Position numbers and translations under genes: made by a program
Assembly (NCBI GenBank): GCA_018702695.1
Contig: JABIYR010000099.1
Location: 1-39,830 of the forward strand
Source of the DNA: Nitrospina sp.
GTDB taxonomy: Bacteria > Nitrospinota > Nitrospinia > Nitrospinales > VA-1
Direction: 5' to 3'
DNA: 39,830 bases
Notes under the pieces: model-generated
What the model was told of the DNA's origin: nothing
Database searches by the model: none
The model's input: only the letters and a program-made list of their open reading frames with translations
Shown: piece by piece, positions 8,438 to 16,112 of the stretch
Layout of the letters: every line of letters begins with the position of its first letter
Position numbering within the stretch: the first letter of the stretch is position 1

Positions 8438-9169
8438 TCAAACCACCGATGATTTCAACAGATCTATTTCTTCCTGTGTGAGCGCTCGATAAACAGCTCT
8501 CCGCTCTACTTTTTTCGACAACACAGCCCCTTCGAGATACCATTGGTCGAAGACTTCTTTTAAAGTCTGCGGGATGCCTTCTTCCTCCTCTTGTTTTTTA
8601 CTTTCAATCCACAGCCGACAGGTTTCTTCCAACGCTTTATTCAGGCTGAATGTTGCAAAAGGTAGGGACTCAATTTCTTTCTGTATCTCGTCCATGATTT
8701 TTTCATTGCCAGCAATCACGGTTCCCTTTTTGAAGGTTTCCCAATGTCCATCATAATTGATGCGAAAAAAATTCGGATTCCCTTCGCGTTCCAGTTCCAC
8801 TAGCAAGAGCCGAAGGATATAAGGAGCTCGTTGAATTTCTTCAAAATTCTGTTTCAGAGCCGGGGCCACGCCAAATTGCAACAACCTCGCCAACGTCACA
8901 TCTTGAGCCGAACGGTTGAATCCTTCCAAATGCGCCATCTCTAAAAGTGTCATGCGCAATTTTTCCACATCGGCCGGATGTCCCACACCACCTAAGGCAA
9001 TGCGATCATAGATTTCAAATATTTTTCCCGGCTGGGGCGCGAACCCCATAATCAGCACTCCGTCATCGTAAGGAACGGACAATACTGGCTGACCCTTTTT
9101 CAGCTTTTCCTGAACATAACTATGACGGGTCGAGACCGCCTCCATCCAACGATAAGGTTCTTCAAACAT
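8438..9169 (-). CDS. prcA: Proteasome alpha subunit PrcA
   Basis: A 243-aa protein aligned by eye with bacterial proteasome alpha subunits: an N-terminal helix region (RHSYVQEKLKKG), then VLSVPYDDGVLIMGF, KIFEIYDRIALGGVGH, LLLVELEREG and FFRINYDGHWE. The catalytic Thr is absent, as expected for an alpha (gating) subunit. The ATG at 9169 is preferred to a TTG two codons upstream, because GAGGA lies about 9 nt before the ATG but only 4 nt before the TTG. It sits 22 nt after dop and 52 nt before UBact. Sequence identity to actinobacterial PrcA looks low, so the assignment leans on both motifs and context. Confidence 0.9.
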   Translation of the reverse strand: MFEEPYRWMEAVSTRHSYVQEKLKKGQPVLSVPYDDGVLIMGFAPQPGKIFEIYDRIALGGVGHPADVEKLRMTLLEMAHLEGFNRSAQDVTLARLLQFGVAPALKQNFEEIQRAPYILRLLLVELEREGNPNFFRINYDGHWETFKKGTVIAGNEKIMDEIQKEIESLPFATFSLNKALEETCRLWIESKKQEEEEGIPQTLKEVFDQWYLEGAVLSKKVERRAVYRALTQEEIDLLKSSVV

Positions 9170-9191
9170 TTTCAATTTTCCTCAACAATAA

Positions 9192-10652
9192 CTAGCTGTT
9201 CCCAGCGGTAAGAATATTTTCAACGTCTTCGGAGTGAATGACTCCGGTCAAATCCAAGGTCTCTCCATCCGAGAATTCAATTCCCGTCCAATGGATACTT
9301 TTTATATTTTCTGCATTCTGCGCTATCATCTGCCCCCTTATCTGGGCGCGTGTCCCGACGGGTGCGAATTCCATTGCCTGAGTGATTTCATGTTCACTCA
9401 GCAAGTCATGAACGGCTCCTTCTTGCTGGAGGCCTCGATACAACCCACGCTCGGGGTCGAGGTTATGATATTCCAAGTCCAAACTTTTCAACCATGGATC
9501 CTGCCAGCCAATGTTTTCCGATTCCATGAACTCGCTAAACAGTTTTTCTTTAATTGCCCAATCAATACGGTCAGACAGTTTTTCAGGCCGGTGTTTGAGG
9601 TCTTGCAAGGTTCTTAGCCATTCTGCAAGAATCCAGTCTGACTCCTCATCCTTGCCAGCAAAGGCATTTTCTGCCGCTTCACAATAAGCCTCTTGAATTT
9701 CTAGAGCGGTGATCGTGCCCCCTGATTTACGACTCAAAGCCACCGTTCTACCAATCGACACGCTCAACACATCGGCCACCGGGTCCTGCAATTCTATCTC
9801 AGGAAGTTGCGCCCCACTGGCAATCAAACTGAGCACCAGAGAAGTGCTTCCCACTTTCAAGGCAGTCGCATAGGCAGACATATTGGCATCGCCCAAAATC
9901 AAATGCAAACGCCGGTATTGGTTGCGCACAGCATGCGGCTCGTCTCGAGTGTTGATAATGGGACGCTCGGTCATGGTCTCAATGCTCAATAAGGTTTCAA
10001 TGAAATCTGACCGCTGGGCCAATTGCAAGCCTTGAAAATTTTTGGTCCCGGCATTTTCCGACCCCACTTTTCCTGCCCCAGCGTAGAGCTGACGGGTTAC
10101 CAGAAAAGGAACCAGACCGCTCACCACGTCATCAAATGGGGTTTCTCGGGGAATGAGATAATTATCATGAGTCCCATAACTGTGCCCACTGTAGTCCGTA
10201 TTATTTTTGAAAACCTGTAGCCCATCACCCTTCGATTCGCGATTGCGTTTAGCGACACATTCCGCAACAATCCTCTCTCCCGCAACATCATGCGCCACCA
10301 GTGACATCACCGAACGACATTCCGGCGTGCTGTATTCGGGATGGGTATGGTCATTATAAAAACGCGCCCCATTCGTCAAAACCCGATCGCATTTCATATC
10401 TAAATACGAATAGGGCCTTTTCCTGTCTTCGGCGCAAAATGCGTCTTCTTCTTCGTCCTGAGCGAGAGAGCGCACTTGAAAACCTCGTAGGTCTTGATGC
10501 GAATTCTCCTGCGAATATGCCCATTTACAGAAAACACTTTTTCTTTCACAGGCTTGCAACAGCTTCATAGATTCTTCGACCGGGTCTGAATTCTCCAAAT
10601 CTTCTCGGATAATTCCATACTCGGTCTCCAAACCCAGAAGGGGAACACTCAT
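9192..10652 (-). CDS. dop: Dop: deamidase/depupylase
   Basis: A protein of 486 aa, paralogous to PafA. Dop converts the C-terminal Gln of the tag to Glu and removes tags from substrates. LGLETEYG carries Glu9 and NGARFYNDHTHPEYSTPE carries the catalytic Asp101. The region around residues 45-88, between the first motif and the catalytic strand, is a long charged insertion corresponding to the Dop loop; this distinguishes it from the other paralogue. Further conserved blocks are KNNTDYSGHSYGTHDNYL, INTRDEPHA and RLHLILGDANMS. Its start overlaps the arc stop by 4 bp (ATGA). The C-terminal tag Gln in this locus makes Dop activity necessary. Confidence 0.93.
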   Translation of the reverse strand: MSVPLLGLETEYGIIREDLENSDPVEESMKLLQACERKSVFCKWAYSQENSHQDLRGFQVRSLAQDEEEDAFCAEDRKRPYSYLDMKCDRVLTNGARFYNDHTHPEYSTPECRSVMSLVAHDVAGERIVAECVAKRNRESKGDGLQVFKNNTDYSGHSYGTHDNYLIPRETPFDDVVSGLVPFLVTRQLYAGAGKVGSENAGTKNFQGLQLAQRSDFIETLLSIETMTERPIINTRDEPHAVRNQYRRLHLILGDANMSAYATALKVGSTSLVLSLIASGAQLPEIELQDPVADVLSVSIGRTVALSRKSGGTITALEIQEAYCEAAENAFAGKDEESDWILAEWLRTLQDLKHRPEKLSDRIDWAIKEKLFSEFMESENIGWQDPWLKSLDLEYHNLDPERGLYRGLQQEGAVHDLLSEHEITQAMEFAPVGTRAQIRGQMIAQNAENIKSIHWTGIEFSDGETLDLTGVIHSEDVENILTAGNS

Positions 10653-12265
10653 ATTATAGACCTGCGAAGGGTGTTTTCGGTCGCCTTATCCGCTTCATCG
10701 GGCCGTCTCACTCGCACGACATGTTTTGCGTCCACATCCAAAAGCTGAAGCCAGTCTTCCATATTTGATTCGGCAGGAAGCAAACTACCTTCTTTAAATT
10801 CAGTCTCTAATGAAACCAATAAATCGTCCACTGTCAGGCTCAATGTTTCACCCGTGATGGCCCGTTCTATGGCTTTTTCCTTGGCTCGTTTCATGATGCC
10901 TTCTAGCACCGCACCCGAAATAAAATCGTTCCAATACATTTTTCGGTTGCCGCCGCTTCGCAGGGTCAGCACCAGCACTTCTTGGTCAGAGCTTCGTTTA
11001 AACAAACTATCCAGAAACGGTTCTGCCATAGCATCAAAGCCTTCATGTTCACGCGGAAGTTCTTCTTTCAGATAAACGCGCAAAATGGCCTTGCACTCTT
11101 CCCGATTCGGCCGCGATACTTTAATTTTGCGATCCACCCTGCCCGGTCGAATTACTGCCGGGTCGATCAAGTCGGGACGGTTGGTCGCAAGAATCACCAC
11201 CGTATCGCGAAGCGACTGGATACCATCCATCTCGGCACAAAACATCGGAACCACGGTATTGGAGATGTTTGACCCACGCCAAGCTTGCCGTGTTCCCAAA
11301 ATAGATTCGGCTTCATCGATGAATATAAATGGAATCTGGCCCTTTTCTTTATAGTCGCGTGCTTTTTTAAAGATTTCGCGGATTTTACGTTCTGACTCCC
11401 CCAACCACATATTAAGAATCTCTGGCCCTTTCACATAAATGAACCGACCTTCCAGCTTAGATTCTTCTTTCTCTGAAAGTTTACGGATCACTTCGGTGAG
11501 AATAGCTTTTCCAATGAGGGTTTTGCCACAACCCGGAGGGCCATAAAACAAAAACCCTTTGGGAACCTGATATTCCATTTTATCGAGGATTTCTTGATGC
11601 AGGAGCGGATATTCGAGAACCTTGCGGACTTCGTCCTTCACTTTTTCCTGCCCACCTACATGAGACCACTCGACCTGCTCATAATCGTCTTCAATGAGGG
11701 TGCGAGACTCTCGCTGGGGCAGTTTGCCCAAAATCACCCGTTGGTTTGCATCGAGAAAAATCTCCACTCCTTCTTTGAGGTCAGTTTCATCTAGGCCTGT
11801 TCGCGCCAGAACAATCGTTTCGGTATTGCCAGTCGCCGCTTGCACCAACCATTGCCCACCTGCAAGTTTTCCAGAAATTTTAGCCAAGGGCCCCTGAGTG
11901 GGAAACAATAACCGGGCTATGACCACAAACCCTTCATTCAATGCCACCTGATCACCGATTTCCAAGCCTTCATTTTCCAGCAGCTCTGGAACCACTGCCG
12001 CCTGATATTCCGTACCCCCAGAAACCAAACGCACTAAACCCGCCTCAGCCTGCCCCAGAATGGTTCCGATACGATGAGCCGGAGATTTCAGCTTTTCGAT
12101 GGCTTCTTCAAGGGTCTTAATTTTTAGCCCATATTGCTGGGCAGATTGCTGAGCCTGAAACAAGGCATCCCTTAGATCAAGAATCTTTTCTTGTACAGGG
12201 GGGCGATCTTGAGTTTCATTTAAAACTTGGTCTATCAACTCTATAATATGGGTCGAATCTCCCAT
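10649..12265 (-). CDS. arc: Proteasomal AAA+ ATPase (ARC/Mpa)
   Basis: A protein of 538 aa, the ring ATPase that unfolds tagged substrates and feeds them to the proteasome. Residues ~20-62 form an N-terminal coiled coil (the Pup-binding element in Mpa). About 65-185 hold the tandem OB-fold region. The AAA domain has Walker A GPPGCGKT (242-249), Walker B IFIDEAES (D317, E318), a pore-loop MWLGE with aromatic W287, and arginine-finger region RPGRVDRK. The C-terminus ends in RRSII and lacks the GQYL/HbYX docking tail of Mpa. It is the first gene of the operon, preceded by AAGGA 8 nt before the ATG and a sigma70-like promoter. Confidence 0.94.
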   Translation of the reverse strand: MGDSTHIIELIDQVLNETQDRPPVQEKILDLRDALFQAQQSAQQYGLKIKTLEEAIEKLKSPAHRIGTILGQAEAGLVRLVSGGTEYQAAVVPELLENEGLEIGDQVALNEGFVVIARLLFPTQGPLAKISGKLAGGQWLVQAATGNTETIVLARTGLDETDLKEGVEIFLDANQRVILGKLPQRESRTLIEDDYEQVEWSHVGGQEKVKDEVRKVLEYPLLHQEILDKMEYQVPKGFLFYGPPGCGKTLIGKAILTEVIRKLSEKEESKLEGRFIYVKGPEILNMWLGESERKIREIFKKARDYKEKGQIPFIFIDEAESILGTRQAWRGSNISNTVVPMFCAEMDGIQSLRDTVVILATNRPDLIDPAVIRPGRVDRKIKVSRPNREECKAILRVYLKEELPREHEGFDAMAEPFLDSLFKRSSDQEVLVLTLRSGGNRKMYWNDFISGAVLEGIMKRAKEKAIERAITGETLSLTVDDLLVSLETEFKEGSLLPAESNMEDWLQLLDVDAKHVVRVRRPDEADKATENTLRRSII

Positions 12266-12297
12266 GAATCAGTCCTTTATTTTGATGAGAAGCCTCA

Positions 12298-12327
12298 ATT
12301 GTATGTTCATTTTTTTTTATAAATCAA
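12298..12327 (-). promoter_or_regulatory. Sigma70-like promoter of the arc-dop-prcA-UBact-prcB operon
   Basis: Read on the minus strand, TTGATT (12322-12327) and TACAAT (12298-12303) are separated by 18 bp containing an A9 tract. The predicted start of transcription would be about 25 nt before the arc ATG. Another isolated minus-strand TATAAT lies further out at 12366-12371 without a good -35. Confidence 0.5.
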
Positions 12328-12506
12328 GTCAATTTTCTCAAAGGTTTAGTAGAGAAAACTTTGCCATTATATTAGGATGGTTCTTTCTATAAAGTGGTCG
12401 CAAAAACTTTCACCTATTTTTACCGAATTCCGACCCGGCACAGCAAAACCCACGGGCATTGCCCCTCTCATTTGAATTTAATCTGTAAAAATAATTGTAA
12501 AGCTCT

Positions 12507-13811
12507 ATGATTTCGGCAAACAACAAAGTTCCTATCCAAAAATGCATCATTAGTTTCAGCCACAACAGGTATCCAACCCGCAAGGAAGCAGATATTTTTA
12601 GCATTTCAAAGGCGGAACGTGAAATCAGCTCGGGGAAAAAGGGCGTCAGCCACCTTATTCTGAGAGCTGATAATGATGACATCGATCGATTAAAATTCCT
12701 TTTCTTGATTCAGGGCATTCCCATCATGTGTTATGCGCTGGGCAATCTACTGAATTCCTCTTTGCGAGAAATAGTGGTCGTGGGTTCGAAGGAAGTCAAA
12801 AAGGTCATGGACTGCTTTCTAGAGGTAGTTGGAACCTGCGGAAAAAGCATCCGCTTTGCGGAGGAAGACCCGCAAAACCTCAGTCTGGTTCATACCATCA
12901 ATCTGGGAAGGGCATTGATTTCTCCGTCTCACGACGAGATGACTCTGTTTCAACCCGGCGATCTGCCTTTCTTATATGACCTTGAAAAGGTATTGCATTC
13001 TCCCGAAAACAAACATCACAACTTGGTACTGTGGCTAAACTCGCGGCAAAAGATGTTTTCCGATTTTGAAAAAACACCCGAAACTGAGTTCGTCAAACGC
13101 AATTACCATTACCGATCGCTCGATGATCAGGCAGACAGCCTGCAAGACCTTAAAGAACCCAATTTATATCCTTTAAATTTTTCAATGATGGATTCAGATA
13201 TCATTGACAGTCTGCACTCTTCGCGCAAGGATGGACAAATCATCCATGCAGGCATTCAAACCGCCTTAAAAAAGCCTTTGCGTCTGCTCAAAACGCTTCC
13301 ACATATCATGAATCATCTCTTGACGTTTCGCAGAAATATCAACCGCATTCGACCCGGCGACCGATATCAGTTCGGCATGTCACGTAATAATTTTCACAAG
13401 GGAATCTCGCAATTACTCGGCACGCCTTTAACGACCACATTCCATAATGATCCGGCCTTCGTTTCCGATGTCGATGCATTGGAAGATTGGGAAGATTTTG
13501 AGTCGCTCACTCATTTTGCAGAAAAAATGCATGACCAACAAGGGCTCAAAAATATTCACCCCTTTGGAGAAGCTTTAATCCGGTTTCGTGATGAAGGCAT
13601 GCCAGAGTTAAAGAAAGAAATCCCCATGTTTCAAGATTTCCCCGCTTATCTGAATTCTATTTATGAAACACTCAAAATGGGTTACCAGCCTTTTGACAAA
13701 AAGGGTCACTATGTCTCACCCAATGCCGACTCGAAAGAAGTGGCGCTTGCCTACCGCTGGTATAAACAGAAATGCGAAGGCCTGAGTGCCCACGGACAAG
13801 CCAGCACTTAA
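12507..13811 (+). CDS. Divergent GT-A nucleotidyltransferase-like protein
   Basis: A protein of 434 aa. Blocks in order resemble sugar/alditol-phosphate nucleotidyltransferases: LIQGIPIMCYALGNLL...LREIVVVGSKEV (like GKPMI-Y-L...EIVVVG), NLSLVHTINLGRAL, TLFQPGDLPFLYDLEKVL (a GDLP metal-site strand), and near the C-terminus FVSDVDALEDWEDFE (like the DVDTPEDLE closing motif of MobA/IspD/CofC relatives). The usual N-terminal signature with the Gly-rich G-x-G-T-R loop is replaced by LRADNDDIDRL, so substrate and even catalysis are uncertain. No Shine-Dalgarno is obvious. It is divergent from arc and upstream of a TonB-like and a CDP-alcohol phosphotransferase gene on the same strand. Confidence 0.55.
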   Translation: MISANNKVPIQKCIISFSHNRYPTRKEADIFSISKAEREISSGKKGVSHLILRADNDDIDRLKFLFLIQGIPIMCYALGNLLNSSLREIVVVGSKEVKKVMDCFLEVVGTCGKSIRFAEEDPQNLSLVHTINLGRALISPSHDEMTLFQPGDLPFLYDLEKVLHSPENKHHNLVLWLNSRQKMFSDFEKTPETEFVKRNYHYRSLDDQADSLQDLKEPNLYPLNFSMMDSDIIDSLHSSRKDGQIIHAGIQTALKKPLRLLKTLPHIMNHLLTFRRNINRIRPGDRYQFGMSRNNFHKGISQLLGTPLTTTFHNDPAFVSDVDALEDWEDFESLTHFAEKMHDQQGLKNIHPFGEALIRFRDEGMPELKKEIPMFQDFPAYLNSIYETLKMGYQPFDKKGHYVSPNADSKEVALAYRWYKQKCEGLSAHGQAST

Positions 13812-13857
13812 AAACACCTCGAATACACCAGCCCTTCCTGCAAACGGGAAATAACGC

Positions 13858-13863
13858 TATAAT
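13858..13863 (+). promoter_or_regulatory. Possible -10 element before the TonB-like gene
   Basis: TATAAT at 13858-13863 lies inside a 7-bp inverted repeat, ACACCTC (13814-13820) and GAGGTGT (13866-13872). No convincing -35 is seen. The inverted repeat could be an operator or the base of a weak hairpin after the preceding gene. Confidence 0.3.
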
Positions 13864-13917
13864 CAGAGGTGTAATGGGGCGCGTTCAATCTTAAAACAGA
13901 TGACAAGCTGATATCAA

Positions 13918-14871
13918 ATGTCAAATATGTGGATAAAAAATAGTTTACTGAATAGAACCCAATTGTCCGGGTTTATCATTATATCGCTGGTCATTCATTT
14001 TTTAGTGGTGATCGTGCAGATGACGATGCCCGTTCGTGAAGAAAAAACTAAGGGGCCACCTCCTATTCAGGTTAAATATATTCCAGCTAAAAAAAAGCAG
14101 GCCGATAAAGTGGCTCGAATCATCGATGCCCCCAACCCTCCAAAAAAAACAGAGAAAGCCAGAAGCAAAGATTTACTGGCTAAATTTGACAGTCGCGCCC
14201 ACTCCAACACCCAAAACAACCCGTCAAAGAAATATCAGCAAAAAAAGACAGTGGTGCCAAAAGCCAAGGGTTCTGTAAAAAAAACAGCGCGTCCCTCGAC
14301 TCAAAAAAAGAAAATCGCTCGCAAACCCAAAAATCTTACTTCCATGCAACCCCGAAAAAAACCTCTCCCCGAATCAAAGACGGGAAGGTTTAAAACTGTC
14401 ACGAAAGATAATGCTCGCGCATCTTTAGACAAACCCAAAGCAAGGATAGGAAGTGCCTTGGCCCTTCTGCATGGGCTCGATGCTGAAAAATTAGCCTCTC
14501 TCGATACAGGGGCTCTTGAAAACACCGATGACGATGAGATCGTTTCTCTCGATACCACGGAGGTCAAATATGCCTCCTATTTTGCCAGAATCAAACATCA
14601 GATTGAGCAAGCCTGGATTTACCCTTCGGATGCGGCACAACGGGGAATCAGCGGAGATCTTAATTTAACGTTCACCATTTCCAAAGACGGAAATCTTCTT
14701 GGAGCGCAGTTGATCAATTCTGCGGGCTATGAAATTTTGGATATGGCCGCTCTCAAAGCCGTGAAAGAAGCGGCACCTTTTTATCCCTTCCCGGCTAATA
14801 TTCAGCGGAATAAATTAAGCATTCAGGCTAATTTTGTTTACACGCCTAATTTTAGACCTATCACACGCTGA
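13918..14871 (+). CDS. TonB family envelope protein
   Basis: A protein of 317 aa with the classical TonB plan. A short cytoplasmic N-terminus is followed by one transmembrane helix (about residues 18-38, FIIISLVIHFLVVIVQM). A long Lys/Pro-rich periplasmic spacer comes next (about 40-215, many PKK, KKT and RKP patches). A C-terminal TonB_C-like domain starts near YFARIKHQIEQAWIYPSDA and includes GDLNLTFTISKDGNLLGAQLINSAGYEILDMAALKAV. It may energise an outer-membrane transporter or act as a structural linker; no ExbB, ExbD or TonB-dependent receptor gene is in the window. The spacer is more basic than Pro-rich. It lies between two genes with nucleotidyltransferase-like domains. Confidence 0.85.
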   Translation: MSNMWIKNSLLNRTQLSGFIIISLVIHFLVVIVQMTMPVREEKTKGPPPIQVKYIPAKKKQADKVARIIDAPNPPKKTEKARSKDLLAKFDSRAHSNTQNNPSKKYQQKKTVVPKAKGSVKKTARPSTQKKKIARKPKNLTSMQPRKKPLPESKTGRFKTVTKDNARASLDKPKARIGSALALLHGLDAEKLASLDTGALENTDDDEIVSLDTTEVKYASYFARIKHQIEQAWIYPSDAAQRGISGDLNLTFTISKDGNLLGAQLINSAGYEILDMAALKAVKEAAPFYPFPANIQRNKLSIQANFVYTPNFRPITR

Positions 14872-14877
14872 ATTATT

Positions 14878-14979
14878 ATGAGCACTCCTCGTCTTGCAGT
14901 CATTTTGCTCTCACCCGCAAAGAGTGAGCACACTCTGATTTTCAAAAATAGTTCCTCCAAGTCCCTATCTTATGAGTGA
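14878..14979 (+). CDS. Small ORF overlapping the CDP-alcohol phosphotransferase start
   Basis: A 33-codon frame (begins MSTPRLAVILLSP, ends SYE) starts 6 nt after the TonB-like stop, and its TGA overlaps the next gene's ATG by 8 nt (ATGAGTGA). The arrangement would suit translational coupling, but there is no clear Shine-Dalgarno and I recognise no family. It may be a chance frame. Confidence 0.25.
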   Translation: MSTPRLAVILLSPAKSEHTLIFKNSSSKSLSYE

Positions 14980-16105
14980 AGACACCGCATCATCGGGCGA
15001 GTCAAAAATGCTGACGGCTATTTTATTGCTACCCAACGAATCGCATCGGCAATCACGACATCTGGCCGGGGTTCCCTTTCTACTTAGAAATGCGCTCACC
15101 TTGCAGAAAGTGGGTATTAAAAATTTACGCATCTGGATGCAAGACCCTACAGAAAGAGAACGTGGCAACCTCAATACTCTTATGCAGGACTCGCGTATTG
15201 AGCTGGAAATAGAATGGACCGACCGACCTCCTTCCACACAAGCTCTGGTTCTGGACGGTTCTACCTTATTGGAAAAATCTAAAATTCTGCAAGCGATGAC
15301 GTTATCAACAGAGGATCAAGTCGATATTTCCCGTTTCCATTATTTTCCTGAAGTCCTTCAACAACTTTCAGAATCTCAGAAAAGCGACCTACTGAAAATC
15401 GTTCCTCCCGATGATTCTTCACGTTTAACGCATGAAGATGATTTTTTGATCGCCGAAAAAAATCTTCTAAAATCTGTCGGCCTGAGTAACGACAGCATGA
15501 TGGATAAGCTCGCAACACGGTTTATTTCTAGGCAATTGACCCGCCTGTTTTTGAAAACTCCGATCACGCCAAACCAGATTACGTTTCTAAGTCTCTTGAT
15601 CGGGCTGGGTGCTGCATGGTGCTTTTTTCAGGGGACTTATACTTCAGGTTTGGCTGGGGCAATTATGCTTCTGGTTTCGGCCTGGGTGGATTGCGCCGAT
15701 GGGGAAATTGCGCGCTTAAAGTTTATGGAAACACCTTGGGGTGCACGTTTCGATATATTCTGCGATAACATCGTCCATTTTTTTGTATTTTTTTCTATCG
15801 GCATGGGCTTGTTTTTTTCAACCGGGGACCCTCTATACAAACTTTATGGTGGACTGGCGGTTTATGGCAGTTTGGTTTCGTTTATAATTTTGGGTGGCAT
15901 CATCATTAAAAAGAAGAACGAGGCTGGGCAAGGAAAAACTTCTGAAAACAGTCTGACCGATCAAGTTGCCAATCGAGACTTTATTTATTTTCTGCTATTC
16001 ATGGCCATTATCGACAAACTCGACATATTCATTCTGGTCACTGCCATCGGAGCAAATATTTTCGCCCTCTACCTGATGTACCAAAAATGGGGTCGAGCAA
16101 AATAA
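14972..16105 (+). CDS. CDP-alcohol phosphotransferase with N-terminal nucleotidyltransferase-like domain
   Basis: A protein of 377 aa. The C-terminal half is a membrane CDP-alcohol phosphatidyltransferase domain with the full motif D240-x2-D243-G-x2-A-R-x8-G257-x3-D261-x3-D265 and about six hydrophobic helices. Such enzymes transfer a phosphoryl-alcohol headgroup from a CDP-alcohol. The N-terminal ~170 residues (TAILLLPNES...GVPFLLRNALTLQKVGIKNLRIW...ALVLDGSTLLEK) look like a GT-A nucleotidyltransferase fold that has lost its Gly-rich signature. This resembles the layout of bifunctional IPCT/DIPP synthases, but probably only the transferase half is active. The product lipid or polyol phosphate is unknown. 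It converges on the helicase gene with 7 bp between them. Confidence 0.8.
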   Translation: MSEDTASSGESKMLTAILLLPNESHRQSRHLAGVPFLLRNALTLQKVGIKNLRIWMQDPTERERGNLNTLMQDSRIELEIEWTDRPPSTQALVLDGSTLLEKSKILQAMTLSTEDQVDISRFHYFPEVLQQLSESQKSDLLKIVPPDDSSRLTHEDDFLIAEKNLLKSVGLSNDSMMDKLATRFISRQLTRLFLKTPITPNQITFLSLLIGLGAAWCFFQGTYTSGLAGAIMLLVSAWVDCADGEIARLKFMETPWGARFDIFCDNIVHFFVFFSIGMGLFFSTGDPLYKLYGGLAVYGSLVSFIILGGIIIKKKNEAGQGKTSENSLTDQVANRDFIYFLLFMAIIDKLDIFILVTAIGANIFALYLMYQKWGRAK

Positions 16106-16112
16106 TACGCTC

